64,000 nt of DNA from Rhizobium rhododendri. Lineage in GTDB: Bacteria > Pseudomonadota > Alphaproteobacteria > Rhizobiales > Rhizobiaceae. The DNA is taken from assembly GCF_007000325.2 (NCBI RefSeq), contig NZ_CP117267.1, forward strand, positions 372,001-436,000, read 5' to 3'. This document shows positions 26,713 through 35,596 of the stretch, piece after piece. Under the pieces are notes generated by a model. It was not told the DNA's origin. It saw only the letters and a list, made by a program, of their open reading frames with translations, and made no database searches. Both the position numbers and the translations under genes were made by a program. The number at the start of each line of letters is the position of its first letter. Position 1 is the stretch's first letter.

Positions 26713-26904
26713 ATGGCGCAGCTCATTTTCATCATCGTTATCGGCAGCGTCTGCTGGCTGATCTACAAGCGCTTCATCAACGCGGCGCAGCGGCTGCAAC
26801 AGCAGTCGCAGCGCCAGGAGCGCGAGCGCAGCACCGGCGCCATGGGCACGCTCGTCAAGGATCCGTTGACGGGCGAATACCGGCTGAAGAGGGACGAGGA
26901 ATAG
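26713..26904 (+). CDS. small single-pass membrane protein, function unknown
   Basis: A 63-residue protein: one N-terminal membrane helix (MAQLIFIIVIGSVCWLIYK) and a charged Gln/Arg-rich cytoplasmic tail ending in TLVKDPLTGEYRLKRDEE, which resembles a short PP0621-type tail. It lies 18 bases behind the S49 peptidase gene, so cotranscription is likely and it may anchor or assist the peptidase. I do not recognise a defined function. Confidence 0.65.
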   Translation: MAQLIFIIVIGSVCWLIYKRFINAAQRLQQQSQRQERERSTGAMGTLVKDPLTGEYRLKRDEE

Positions 26905-26994
26905 CGGGTCGCGGGATGCTAGTTCCGGATCAAACCTGCGAAATGCGTGCAGTGCCAAATGATTGACCAGGCTAGCTGCACCGCGAGTGCATCG

Positions 26995-27309
26995 CTAGCG
27001 CCGATGCCGGACCCGCGAAACCCAATCGGCTCCTGCATAGCTGATGCAGACTATTAGGATAGTGCGTGTTGGGTCGTCGACGGTGAAACAAACAACTGCT
27101 TTTTCAGAGGCCGGTATAGCGCGTAACCCGGGATAGATTTCGTCACGCACGGTGCCGATTTTCGGAAAGTCTGCGAGCGACGCAATGAAATTCACGATTT
27201 CATCTGTCTTTGCCAGTCCGACTGCAATGCCGGCATAGTCCGAAATCATCGAAACGGTCTCAAAAAGATCGTCTTCGACCGCCGGGTGCCTACGGATCGT
27301 ATAGCGCAT
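26995..27309 (-). CDS. ParE/RelE-type toxin
   Basis: A 104-residue protein of the RelE/ParE fold: MRYTIRRHPAVEDDLFETV at the N-terminus, DFPKIGTVRDEIYPGLRAI in the middle, and RTILIVCISYAGADW towards the C-terminus, the pattern of plasmid and chromosomal ParE toxins (gyrase or mRNA targeting). It begins 8 bases after the antitoxin stop on the same strand, the usual antitoxin-first order. Target not determinable from sequence. Confidence 0.78.
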   Translation of the reverse strand: MRYTIRRHPAVEDDLFETVSMISDYAGIAVGLAKTDEIVNFIASLADFPKIGTVRDEIYPGLRAIPASEKAVVCFTVDDPTRTILIVCISYAGADWVSRVRHRR

Positions 27310-27317
27310 GGATGGCC

Positions 27318-27593
27318 TTACATGTTGTGTTGCGCGCTCAGCTTTTTCTTCACGCGCTCGGCCATGTCAGCGCCGTCCCACGGTAACCAGTCACCGACAG
27401 GCAAGGCCATCCGTCGCCGGATTTCATCTGTCAGTCCCACAGGATCTTCGGCGGAAGTTTCATTTTGAAGCATCATCCGGGCAATGCCAGCTTCCACCAC
27501 GCTCGAGATCGACGGATAGATACCCTCCTCGACCAGTCGTTCCGCATAGCGCAAATAGTCTTCGGTAAGGGTAATCTCTGTCTTGACGTTCAT
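27318..27593 (-). CDS. ParD-like (ribbon-helix-helix) antitoxin
   Basis: A 91-residue antitoxin starting MNVKTEITLTEDYLRYAERL, the N-terminal ribbon-helix-helix of CopG/ParD proteins, with a flexible, charged C-terminal half that would wrap the toxin. The frame is open to 27662, but homology begins at the ATG 27593. It is divergent from glyQ, 104 bases from that start, and would autoregulate the toxin-antitoxin operon. Confidence 0.75.
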   Translation of the reverse strand: MNVKTEITLTEDYLRYAERLVEEGIYPSISSVVEAGIARMMLQNETSAEDPVGLTDEIRRRMALPVGDWLPWDGADMAERVKKKLSAQHNM

Positions 27594-27697
27594 TGTCCTT
27601 CTCCGATGAAGCCGGTGTTTCTCTATACTTGTTATCTTGACCCCTGTCCCCTCCCATGGCACCAGTCGCGCTTCTTACCGCAATTCGGATCCCCATC

Positions 27698-28657
27698 ATG
27701 ACGGCTGCAGCCATTCCCGATCACATGAACCCGAAGCGCTCGTTCCAGGCGCTGATCCTGACGTTGCATGCCTATTGGGCGGATAAGGGTTGTGCGGTCC
27801 TGCAGCCCTATGACATGGAAGTCGGCGCCGGTACCTTCCATCCCGCGACGACGTTGCGCGCGCTCGGTCCGAAGCCTTGGAAGGCAGCCTATGTGCAGCC
27901 GTCGCGCCGCCCGTCCGATGGCCGATACGGCGAAAACCCCAATCGCCTGCAGCACTATTACCAGTATCAGGTGATCCTCAAGCCGAACCCGCCGAACCTG
28001 CAGGAATTGTATCTCGGCTCGCTGGCCGCCATCGGTCTCGATCCGCTGCTGCACGACATCCGCTTCGTCGAGGACGATTGGGAAAGCCCGACGCTGGGCG
28101 CCTGGGGTCTCGGCTGGGAGTGCTGGTGCGATGGCATGGAAGTCTCGCAGTTCACGTACTTCCAGCAGATTTGCGGCATCGAATGCGCACCCGTCGCCGG
28201 CGAACTGACCTACGGTCTCGAGCGGCTGGCCATGTATGTGCAGGGCGTCGATAACGTCTACGACCTCAATTTCAACGGCCGCGAGGGCGACGAGAAGATC
28301 TCCTATGGAGACGTCTTCCTGCAGGCGGAGCAGGAGTATTCGCGCCACAATTTCGAGTTCGCCAACACCGAGATGCTGCATCGCCACTTCATCGACGCAG
28401 AGAAGGAGTGCCTGGCGCTTCTGGCATCAGGCGCGCCGGGCGAGGGCGACAAACGGGTCCTGCACAAATGCGTCTTCCCGGCCTATGACCAGTGCATCAA
28501 GGCCAGCCACGTCTTCAATCTGCTCGATGCGCGCGGCGTGATCTCGGTCACCGAGCGCCAGAGCTACATCCTGCGTGTGAGAACGCTCGCCAAGGCTTGC
28601 GGCGAGGCCTTCCTGCTGACCGATGCTGGCGGGGCCAACGTCATGCAGGCGGCCTGA
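27698..28657 (+). CDS. glyQ: glycyl-tRNA synthetase alpha subunit
   Basis: A 319-residue class II synthetase subunit that forms an alpha2-beta2 enzyme with GlyS. Recognisable parts are [57 protein letters not shown] and [16 protein letters not shown] [17 protein letters not shown]. The ATG at 27698 ([13 protein letters not shown]) is chosen by analogy with other rhizobial GlyQ; the ATG at 27725 is an alternative. The beta gene lies 4.7 kb downstream rather than adjacent, with four unrelated genes between. Confidence 0.95.
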   Translation: MTAAAIPDHMNPKRSFQALILTLHAYWADKGCAVLQPYDMEVGAGTFHPATTLRALGPKPWKAAYVQPSRRPSDGRYGENPNRLQHYYQYQVILKPNPPNLQELYLGSLAAIGLDPLLHDIRFVEDDWESPTLGAWGLGWECWCDGMEVSQFTYFQQICGIECAPVAGELTYGLERLAMYVQGVDNVYDLNFNGREGDEKISYGDVFLQAEQEYSRHNFEFANTEMLHRHFIDAEKECLALLASGAPGEGDKRVLHKCVFPAYDQCIKASHVFNLLDARGVISVTERQSYILRVRTLAKACGEAFLLTDAGGANVMQAA

Positions 28658-28751
28658 ACCGCTCGTAGATCGACACTGAAATGACGCATGACATCGGCGC
28701 CGGGAACGCATAGGGTCCGGCGCACTTCTCTGTCGTTCTGGGGGCTTGACG

Positions 28752-29303
28752 ATGTACATTATTCTGGGCGTGGCTGTGCTGGCCGCGATCTATGTGATCT
28801 TTGTCTACAACGGTCTGGTGCGTGCCCGGCAGGTGGCCGAAGAAGCCTGGTCCGGCATCGACGTGCAGCTGAAGCGCCGCGCCGACCTGATCCCCAACCT
28901 GATCGAAACCGTGAAGGACTATGCCACCCACGAAAAATCGACGCTGGAGGAGGTGGTCTCCCTGCGTAACCAGGCGCAGGCCGTGCCATCAGGCGATGTC
29001 GCCGCTCGCGGTGTCGCCGAAGGGCTGCTCGGGCAAGCTCTCGGCCGGGTCATGGCGCTGGCCGAAGCCTATCCGGACCTCAAGGCCAACCAGAATTTCT
29101 CCGAGCTGCAGGCCTCGCTGGAAACGATGGAGAGCGAGTTGCAGATGGCGCGGCGCTATTACAACGGCGCTGCCCGCGATCTGAACGTCAAGGTCGAGAG
29201 CTTTCCGAACAATCTCGTTGCCGGCCCGTTCGGTTTTGCCAAGCGTCCCTATTTCGAGGTCACCAATGAAGCCGATCGCGCCGTTCCATCCGTGAAATTC
29301 TAG
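28752..29303 (+). CDS. lemA: LemA family protein
   Basis: A 183-residue membrane protein: one N-terminal helix (MYIILGVAVLAAIYVIFVYNGLV) followed by the helical LemA domain with RRADLIPNLIETVKDYATHE and ELQMARRYYNGAARDLN. LemA proteins are linked to envelope stress and pair in many genomes with DUF2207 or TPM-domain proteins. Here the DUF2207 partner lies one gene further on, beyond an aroA-like gene. The ATG at 28752 is preferred over the TTG at 28746. Confidence 0.88.
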   Translation: MYIILGVAVLAAIYVIFVYNGLVRARQVAEEAWSGIDVQLKRRADLIPNLIETVKDYATHEKSTLEEVVSLRNQAQAVPSGDVAARGVAEGLLGQALGRVMALAEAYPDLKANQNFSELQASLETMESELQMARRYYNGAARDLNVKVESFPNNLVAGPFGFAKRPYFEVTNEADRAVPSVKF

Positions 29304-29398
29304 ATCTTTCCCCTTTCGGAATGGTTTTGCGACGGATATGGAGGCGATAGAACCTGTTGCCGGGTTACCGTTTCGTTGGCAGATGGAAGAGATTGACG

Positions 29399-30673
29399 AT
29401 GGGCAGAGCAAAACTCACGATTATTCCGCCGGGCAAGCCGCTCACCGGTCGCGCCGTGCCGCCCGGATCGAAGTCCATTACCAATCGTGCGCTGCTGTTG
29501 GCCGGCCTCGCCAAGGGCACCAGCCGGCTGACCGGCGCGTTGAAAAGCGATGATACCCGATACATGGCCGATGCGCTGCGCGCCATGGGCGTCAGCGTCG
29601 AGGAACCGGATAGCACGACTTTCATCGTCACCGGCACGGGTGTGTGGTCTGCGCCCGAAAAGCCCTTGTTTCTTGGAAATGCCGGCACTGCGACGCGCTT
29701 CCTGACGGCGGCTGTGGCAAGCGTTGCTGGAACCGTGGTCGTCGATGGCGACCAGCATATGCGTAAACGGCCTATAGGACCGCTGGTCACAGCATTGAAA
29801 TCGCTCGGCATCGATGTTGAAGCCCCGACCGGATGCCCGCCTGTGACAGTGCGTGGCAACGGCCATTTCGGCTCTGGCCGGGTGGAAGTCGATGCCGGCC
29901 TTTCCAGCCAATATGTCTCGGCATTGTTGATGGCTGCACCTCTGGCATCGCCGGGCGCAAACCAGCCCGTCACCGTAACCCTTGCAGGTGCAGACATCGG
30001 CGCGCGCGGCTATGTGGACCTGACCCTGGATGTCATGCAGGCTTACGGAGCGAAGGTAGAGCAGCGCGACGGCGTCTCCTGGACCATTCAACCGACCGGC
30101 TACACGGCAACCGATTTCCACATCGAGCCAGATGCATCGGCGGCCACCTATCTCTGGGGTGCCGAAGTGCTCAGCGGCGGGGCCATCGACATCGGCACGC
30201 CGGCAGACGCATTTACCCAGCCGGATGCCAAGGCCCATGCGGTGATTTCGGCCTTTCCGCATATGCCTGGTGTCATCGACGGATCGCAAATGCAGGACGC
30301 CATCCCGACCATCGCCGTGCTGGCCGCGTTCAACGAAACTCCGGTCCGGTTCGTCGGTATCGCCAACCTGCGCGTCAAGGAATGCGACCGTATCCGCGCC
30401 CTGTCGACCGGCCTGAACGCCATCCGCGAAGGGCTGGCGACGGAGGAGGGCGACGACCTGATCGTTGCTGCCGATCCGAGCCTCGCCGGACAGCGTCTGG
30501 AAGCGGAAATCGATACCTTTGCCGATCACCGCATTGCGATGAGCTTTGCGCTGGCTGGTCTTGTTATCGACGGGATTACCATTCTGGATCCCGATTGCGT
30601 TGCCAAGACATTCCCTGATTACTGGCAGGTGCTGGCATCGCTGGGGGTGACTTATACGGACGACGCCAGCTAG
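29399..30673 (+). CDS. aroA: 3-phosphoshikimate 1-carboxyvinyltransferase (EPSP synthase), class I-like
   Basis: A 424-residue EPSP synthase (shikimate 3-phosphate plus PEP to EPSP). The PPGSKSITNRALLLAGL start, DGSQMQDAIPTIAVLAAF, LRVKECDRIRAL and DHRIAMSFALAGL are conserved. It looks closer to the E. coli class (SSQYVSALLMAAPLA) than to the CP4-type enzyme usual in Rhizobiaceae. The PEP loop reads GNAGTATRFL (93-102), where E. coli has NAGTAMRPL, so the proline after the arginine is Phe. It sits between lemA and a DUF2207 gene, which are normally neighbours, suggesting insertion. It may be a second EPSP synthase; the cell's main copy is probably elsewhere. Confidence 0.88.
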   Translation: MGRAKLTIIPPGKPLTGRAVPPGSKSITNRALLLAGLAKGTSRLTGALKSDDTRYMADALRAMGVSVEEPDSTTFIVTGTGVWSAPEKPLFLGNAGTATRFLTAAVASVAGTVVVDGDQHMRKRPIGPLVTALKSLGIDVEAPTGCPPVTVRGNGHFGSGRVEVDAGLSSQYVSALLMAAPLASPGANQPVTVTLAGADIGARGYVDLTLDVMQAYGAKVEQRDGVSWTIQPTGYTATDFHIEPDASAATYLWGAEVLSGGAIDIGTPADAFTQPDAKAHAVISAFPHMPGVIDGSQMQDAIPTIAVLAAFNETPVRFVGIANLRVKECDRIRALSTGLNAIREGLATEEGDDLIVAADPSLAGQRLEAEIDTFADHRIAMSFALAGLVIDGITILDPDCVAKTFPDYWQVLASLGVTYTDDAS

Positions 30674-30721
30674 CGAAACCGTTTCGCGGCGCGCGCTACA
30701 CTGGGTTCGGGGGAACGCATC

Positions 30722-32656
30722 GTGATACGGATTGCCGCACGTCTTTGTCTGCTGTGTCTTGGGCTGCTCGTTACCGGGGCTGCATCGGCGCAGGAGGTCA
30801 TCACCGCCTTCCAGCAGGCCATCATCCTCGACAAGGACGCCTCGATGCAGGTGACCGAGACAATCGGCGTCAATGCCGAGGGTCGCGATATCCGCCATGG
30901 CATTTTCCGCGATTTCCCGCTGACGTTCCAGGATGCGTACGGCAGGACAGCGACCGTCGATCTTACGGTTCAATCGGTTAGCCGCGATGGCAGCCCTGAG
31001 CAATGGCGCAGCGAGAGTATCGAAGGCGGCATCCGCATTTATATCGGGTCTGCCGACGTCACCCTCAGCCCCGGACGCCATGAATTTCAGCTCACCTACA
31101 AGACCAACCGCCAGACCCGCTATTTCGACGACTACGACGAGCTGTACTGGAACGTCACCGGTACCGGATGGGTGTTCCCGATCCAACAGGCGTCGGCAAC
31201 GGTCATGCTGCCCGAAGGTGTCAGGCCGCAGGGTCTCGATTTTGCCACCGGGCCGCTTGGATCAAAGGGCAGGAATGCCCGGGTCAGCGAGGACGGCAGC
31301 GATGTCGTTTTCGAGACCACCCGGCCGTTGGCCCCAAAGGAAGGCCTGACGATCGCCATCAAGCTGGCAAAGGGCGCCGTCGATGCTCCGAGCGTCGACC
31401 AGCAGCGCGCCTGGTTCCTGCGCGACAACAGCGACCTCATCATCGCCGGTATCGGCCTGTTGCTGGTGCTGGCGTACTATGGACGCAGCTGGGTCAAGGT
31501 TGGCCGCGACCCCGACCGCGGTGTCGTCGTACCCCGCTGGGATGCGCCTGAAGGAACCTCGCCAGCCTTGGTCAACTATATAGACAATCGCGGCTTTTCC
31601 TCCGGCGGCTGGACCGCACTGTCCTCCGCCGCGCTCAATCTCGCCGTCAACGGCTACGTCGTGCTGGAAGATCTTGACAGCAGCATCGTCATCCGCCGCA
31701 CGGCCAAAACTGCAGCCGGCAAGCTCGATGCCGGCGAGCAGACGTTGCTGAACGCGATTGGCGGCAAGGACGACGCGCTGGTCATCGACAAGGCCCACGG
31801 CGAAAAGGTTCAGGCAACCGGCGAGGCGTTCCGCGACGCGATCGAGAAGGAACATCGCGACGCTTACTACAAGAGCAACGCGCTCTACACGTTCGGTGGC
31901 ATCGTGCTGTCGCTGGTGGTGTTCGTCTGCATCGTCGTTTTCGGCCGGCTGCACGAAAATGCAATGCCGCTGATCATCGTGCCCGGCATGCTGTCGGTTT
32001 TCGGCGTCGCGGTCGCCGCCTTCATTGGAAGGTCGTTCCGTCCCAATGCAGGCACGGTGCGCAAGGTCTTCGCGGTACTGGTCTTTGCCTTCATCGCCTT
32101 TGTCGCCGTCTCTGTCGTCGCCATCCTCTTCGCTGCGCAGACCTCGTCGCCCGCCATCGTCGGCGACCTGCCGCTGACGGTCGCGATCATCGGCATCTTC
32201 GCTGCCAATTGCGTCTTCTTCTTCCTGATGGGCGCGCCGACTGCCCTCGGCGCCAGGGTGATGGATGGCATCGCCGGGCTCCGGCAGTACCTGACGCTCG
32301 CCGAAAAGGACCGGATGAACATGCAGGGCGCTCCGACCATGTCGCCGAAGCATTTCGAAACGCTGCTCCCCTATGCGGTGGCGCTCGGCGTCGAAAAGCC
32401 CTGGACTAAAAGCTTCGAGAGCTGGTTTGCCGCAGCCGCCATCGGCGGCGTTGCTTACGCGCCAGGCTGGTACGGCGGCAGCTTCGGTGCCGACAGTTTC
32501 TCGGACCGCATCGGCGGCTTCTCCTCATCGATGGCCTCGACCATAGCCTCGACGATCCCGGCTCCCGTCTCCACCTCCGACAGCGCCTTCTCCAGCAGCG
32601 GCGGTGGCAGCTCATCCGGAGGTGGCGGCGGCGGTGGAGGCGGCGGCGGCTGGTGA
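30722..32656 (+). CDS. DUF2207 domain membrane protein
   Basis: A 644-residue protein with a signal peptide (CLLCLGLLVTGAASAQEV), an N-terminal DUF2207 beta-rich domain (about 25-230), a membrane segment near SDLIIAGIGLLLVLAYYG, a cytoplasmic stretch, further hydrophobic segments (GGIVLSLVVFVCIVVFG and neighbours), and a Gly/Ser-rich C-terminus of about 30 residues ending in a run of glycines and Trp, typical of the family. Probably works with LemA in the envelope; molecular function is not established. Starts at GTG or ATG near 30722, GTG is read as the codon here. Confidence 0.82.
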   Translation: MIRIAARLCLLCLGLLVTGAASAQEVITAFQQAIILDKDASMQVTETIGVNAEGRDIRHGIFRDFPLTFQDAYGRTATVDLTVQSVSRDGSPEQWRSESIEGGIRIYIGSADVTLSPGRHEFQLTYKTNRQTRYFDDYDELYWNVTGTGWVFPIQQASATVMLPEGVRPQGLDFATGPLGSKGRNARVSEDGSDVVFETTRPLAPKEGLTIAIKLAKGAVDAPSVDQQRAWFLRDNSDLIIAGIGLLLVLAYYGRSWVKVGRDPDRGVVVPRWDAPEGTSPALVNYIDNRGFSSGGWTALSSAALNLAVNGYVVLEDLDSSIVIRRTAKTAAGKLDAGEQTLLNAIGGKDDALVIDKAHGEKVQATGEAFRDAIEKEHRDAYYKSNALYTFGGIVLSLVVFVCIVVFGRLHENAMPLIIVPGMLSVFGVAVAAFIGRSFRPNAGTVRKVFAVLVFAFIAFVAVSVVAILFAAQTSSPAIVGDLPLTVAIIGIFAANCVFFFLMGAPTALGARVMDGIAGLRQYLTLAEKDRMNMQGAPTMSPKHFETLLPYAVALGVEKPWTKSFESWFAAAAIGGVAYAPGWYGGSFGADSFSDRIGGFSSSMASTIASTIPAPVSTSDSAFSSSGGGSSSGGGGGGGGGGGW

Positions 32657-32686
32657 GTTGAGGGCGCGCGGTAAGTGGCAGTATTT

Positions 32687-32736
32687 ACCTCCCCCTTGAG
32701 GGGGGAGGTCGCGGCGAAGCCGCGGGTGGGGGTGAT
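32687..32736 (+). repeat. REP-like palindromic repeat, copy 1
   Basis: Fifty bases made of two stems: ACCTCCCCC pairing with GGGGGAGGT, then CGCGGC-GAA-GCCGCG, then GGTGGGGGTGAT. It is the inverted partner of copy 2 at 32776-32825 (about 40 of 50 bases agree when one is reverse complemented). Confidence 0.75.
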
Positions 32737-32775
32737 GGTTGTTGAAACCAGGGGCCATACCCGTTTGTGAGGCGG

Positions 32776-32825
32776 ATCACCCCGCCCCGTCGCTTCGCGC
32801 CGACCCTCCCCCTCAAGGGGAGGGT
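32776..32825 (-). repeat. REP-like palindromic repeat, copy 2 (inverted)
   Basis: Starts ATCACCCC and ends GGGGAGGGT; it is the reverse-complement counterpart of copy 1, separated by 39 bases. Together they give a 139-base REPIN-like unit (two REPs facing each other) directly upstream of the DUF559 gene. Confidence 0.75.
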
Positions 32826-32871
32826 GTGCCATTTGCAAGCTCGCCGTGCAGCGCGTCAAAGGGAGCCAAGC

Positions 32872-33327
32872 ATGCCAAAAAAGCCTTCACAGCTGAGCCG
32901 TTTTAAGGTGGCCAACAGCCGTCGGCTCCGCGCTGATGCCACGGATGCGGAGGTAAAGTTATGGCGCCATCTCTGGCGCATCCCCATTGAGGGTACGCAT
33001 GTCAGACGGCAGGTCCCTATCGGTAAGTACTTTGCGGATTTTGCCTGTCATCAGATCGGTCTGATCATCGAGCTGGACGGCAGCCAGCATGCTGAAGCCG
33101 CCGCCGGGCGCTACGATCTCGAACGGACGAGTTTCCTCGAAAGCCAAGGTTATCAAGTTATCCGATTTTGGAATGCCGATGTCCTCTCCGAGCTTGACGC
33201 GGTCCTCGACACCATATTTGCCATTGTGCAGCAGCGACAAATTTTGCTAGCAGAAGCCGACCGTTTTCACCCCACCCCGGCACTGAGTGCCGACCCTCCA
33301 CCTCTCGGGGAGGGTGAGGAATATTGA
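32872..33327 (+). CDS. DUF559 family (Vsr-like PD-(D/E)xK fold) protein
   Basis: A 151-residue protein. The core resembles Vsr-type endonucleases: ARNxRRxxTDAE-like [20 protein letters not shown], then [10 protein letters not shown] (D56) and [10 protein letters not shown] (E67, D69), and [12 protein letters not shown]. The acidic residues are those expected at a PD-(D/E)xK metal site. The ATG at 32872 has GGGAG seven bases upstream. The last 20 or so residues (from about 132, [19 protein letters not shown]) are encoded by a third copy of the palindromic repeat, so the natural tail has been replaced by repeat sequence. The stop is one base before glyS. Nuclease activity is inferred from family; targets unknown. 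Confidence 0.8.
   Translation: MPKKPSQLSRFKVANSRRLRADATDAEVKLWRHLWRIPIEGTHVRRQVPIGKYFADFACHQIGLIIELDGSQHAEAAAGRYDLERTSFLESQGYQVIRFWNADVLSELDAVLDTIFAIVQQRQILLAEADRFHPTPALSADPPPLGEGEEY
33266..33315 (-). repeat. REP-like palindromic repeat, copy 3
   Basis: TTCACCCC to GGGGAGGGT, same orientation as copy 2, with a diverged middle (GGCACTGAGTGCC hairpin). It encodes the C-terminus of the DUF559 protein and ends just before the glyS ribosome site, so the DUF559 gene is bracketed by repeats on both sides. Confidence 0.7.
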
Positions 33328-33328
33328 C

Positions 33329-35563
33329 ATGCCCGATCTCCTGCTTGAACTTCGCTCCGAGGAAATTCCAGCCCGCATGCAGCGCAAGGCCGCGGGAGAC
33401 CTGAAGAAGCTTGTCACCGACGCCCTGGTCGATGCGGGCCTGTCCTACGAGGGTGCGCGGGAATACTGGACTCCCCGGCGCCTGACACTCGATATTCGCG
33501 GACTGACCGCGCGTTCCGCCGATGTCCGCGAGGAGCGCAAGGGCCCCCGTCGCGATGCCAACGCCCAGGCGATCGAAGGTTTTCTGCGCGCCGCAGGGCT
33601 GTCGTCCATCGACGAGGCGCAGATCCAGAGCGATCCCAAGAAGGGCGAGTTCTACGTCGCCATCATCGCCAAACCCGGTCGCGCTGCCGAGGAGATCATT
33701 GCCGATGTCATGCCCGGCATCATCCGCAGCTTTCCGTGGTCGAACACGATGCGCTGGGGTGCCGCTTCCGCAAAGCCGGGCTCGCTGCGCTGGGTCCGCC
33801 CGCTGCAGTCGATTGTCTGCACCTTCGGTACCGAGCACGAAGGCACTGTCGTCATTCCCTTCGAGATCGACGGTATCGTCGCCTCCGACGTCACCTATGG
33901 CCACCGTTTCCACGCGCCCGCAGCGATCACCGTCAAGCGCTTCGACGACTATGTTGCCGGCCTGGAGAGAGCCAAGGTCATCCTCGACGCCGAGCGCCGC
34001 AAGGAAATCATCGCTGCCGATGCAGCAAACCTGGCCTTTGCCAGCGGACTGGAACTGGTCGACGATCCAGCCCTGCTCGAGGAGGTTTCCGGCCTCGTCG
34101 AATGGCCGCAGGTGCTGATGGGCGAGTTCGAGGCGGATTACCTGACGATCCCCTCCGAAATCATCCGCCTGACGATCAAAACCAACCAGAAGTGCTTCGT
34201 CACCCGTCCCCACGGCAGCGAGACGCTTTCCAACAAGTTCGTGCTGATCGCCAATATCGAGGCCAGTGACAGTGGCGCGGAAATCATCCACGGCAACGGC
34301 AAGGTCGTGCGCGCCCGGCTATCCGACGCGCTGCACTTCTGGAAGCGCGACCAGGGCGATCTTCCCGACCTCGACACGCTGCAGGCGTCGGCCGCAAAAT
34401 TCAACCTGGACCTTGGCAAGCCGCTCGACCAGCGCATGGCCAAGCTCGATGCCCTCAACGTCACCTTCCACGCCAAGCTCGGTAGCCAGGGCGAGCGCGT
34501 TGCGCGCATCCGCAAGCTCGCTGCAGCACTGGCAGCGGTGACCGGTGCCGATGCAGGCCTCGTAGACCGCGCCGTCGTGCTGGCGAAGGCCGACCTGCGC
34601 ACTGAAGCCGTTGGCGAATTCCCGGAGTTGCAGGGGCTGATGGGCCGGAAATATGCGGCTCTCCAGGGCGAGGACCCGTCTGTCGCTGCTGCCATCGAAG
34701 ATCACTGGAAGCCGAACGGCCCGTCTGACCGGTTGCCGCATGACAAGGTCGGACTGACCGTGGCGCTAGCCGACAAGCTCGACACGCTCGTCGGGTTCTG
34801 GGCGATCGACGAGAAGCCGACTGGCTCCAAGGATCCCTACGCCCTCCGTCGCGCAGCGCTCGGCGTCGTGCGTATCGTGCTCGAACAGCGCATCCGCCTG
34901 CCGATCATGCGCTATCTCAGCGACCATATGGCGATAGTCGACGAATCCGTCGAAATGGCCGGCCTCCGCCAGCAGATGCAGGAGCATCCGGACGGACTGA
35001 TGAAGTTCGGCCATGCGAACGGCGAGCAGATGCTGGCGCGCGAGCGCGACCTGCTGTCGTTCTTCCATGACCGGCTGAAAGTCTACCTGCGCGATCAGGG
35101 CGCCCGCTACGACCTGATCGATGCGGTGCTGACGCCGGAGACGGACGACCTGCTGATGGTGGCCCGCCGCGTCGAGGCCCTGACCTTCTTTATCACCTCG
35201 GAAGACGGCAAGAACCTGCTTGCCGGCACCAAGCGCGCAACTCAGCTGCTAGCGGCCGAGGAGAAGAAGGGTACCGTCGTCGCCGATGCCGTGACCCCGG
35301 CTTTGTTGACGCTCGATGCCGAGAAGGATCTGTTTTCGGCCGTCGCCAAGGCCTCCGGGGAGGCGTCTTCCGCTATCGCCACGGAGGACTTCCGCTCGGC
35401 GATGACGGCATTGTCGACGCTGCGCCTGCCCGTCGACCGGTTCTTCACGGATGTCCTGGTCAACGACGAGGACGTTGCCGTGCGTGGCAACCGCCTGGCG
35501 CTGCTTCGCCTGATCCGCGAAGCCACTGGCACGGTTACCGATTTCTCAAAGATATCCGGCTAG
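33329..35563 (+). CDS. glyS: glycyl-tRNA synthetase beta subunit
   Basis: A 744-residue beta subunit that binds tRNA-Gly and edits/positions for the GlyQ catalytic subunit. [18 protein letters not shown] is the conserved start; other marks are YTGRRL-like [25 protein letters not shown] and a C-terminal anticodon-binding-like (DALR) region with [21 protein letters not shown]. The ATG at 33329 is one base after the DUF559 stop, and its ribosome site (GTGAGGAA) lies at the edge of the palindromic repeat. The frame extends back to 33287 but without homology. Confidence 0.95.
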   Translation: MPDLLLELRSEEIPARMQRKAAGDLKKLVTDALVDAGLSYEGAREYWTPRRLTLDIRGLTARSADVREERKGPRRDANAQAIEGFLRAAGLSSIDEAQIQSDPKKGEFYVAIIAKPGRAAEEIIADVMPGIIRSFPWSNTMRWGAASAKPGSLRWVRPLQSIVCTFGTEHEGTVVIPFEIDGIVASDVTYGHRFHAPAAITVKRFDDYVAGLERAKVILDAERRKEIIAADAANLAFASGLELVDDPALLEEVSGLVEWPQVLMGEFEADYLTIPSEIIRLTIKTNQKCFVTRPHGSETLSNKFVLIANIEASDSGAEIIHGNGKVVRARLSDALHFWKRDQGDLPDLDTLQASAAKFNLDLGKPLDQRMAKLDALNVTFHAKLGSQGERVARIRKLAAALAAVTGADAGLVDRAVVLAKADLRTEAVGEFPELQGLMGRKYAALQGEDPSVAAAIEDHWKPNGPSDRLPHDKVGLTVALADKLDTLVGFWAIDEKPTGSKDPYALRRAALGVVRIVLEQRIRLPIMRYLSDHMAIVDESVEMAGLRQQMQEHPDGLMKFGHANGEQMLARERDLLSFFHDRLKVYLRDQGARYDLIDAVLTPETDDLLMVARRVEALTFFITSEDGKNLLAGTKRATQLLAAEEKKGTVVADAVTPALLTLDAEKDLFSAVAKASGEASSAIATEDFRSAMTALSTLRLPVDRFFTDVLVNDEDVAVRGNRLALLRLIREATGTVTDFSKISG

Positions 35564-35570
35564 ATTAACT

Positions 35571-35596
35571 ATCGGCGGCCCCGGTGAGCCGCCGAT
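35571..35596. terminator. hairpin between glyS and phosphatase gene
   Basis: ATCGGCGGC (35571-35579) pairs perfectly with GCCGCCGAT (35588-35596) around an 8-base loop, between convergent genes. No T-run follows on the plus strand, so rho-independence is uncertain. Confidence 0.55.

Noticed and set aside
29300..31186. 628-codon open frame on the minus strand across aroA and the DUF2207 gene
   Set aside because: Antisense shadow of two recognised genes; no domain is visible in its translation.
32767..32871. N-terminal extension of the DUF559 frame
   Set aside because: This part translates the palindromic repeat itself; the ATG at 32872 has a good ribosome site and starts the family-like region.
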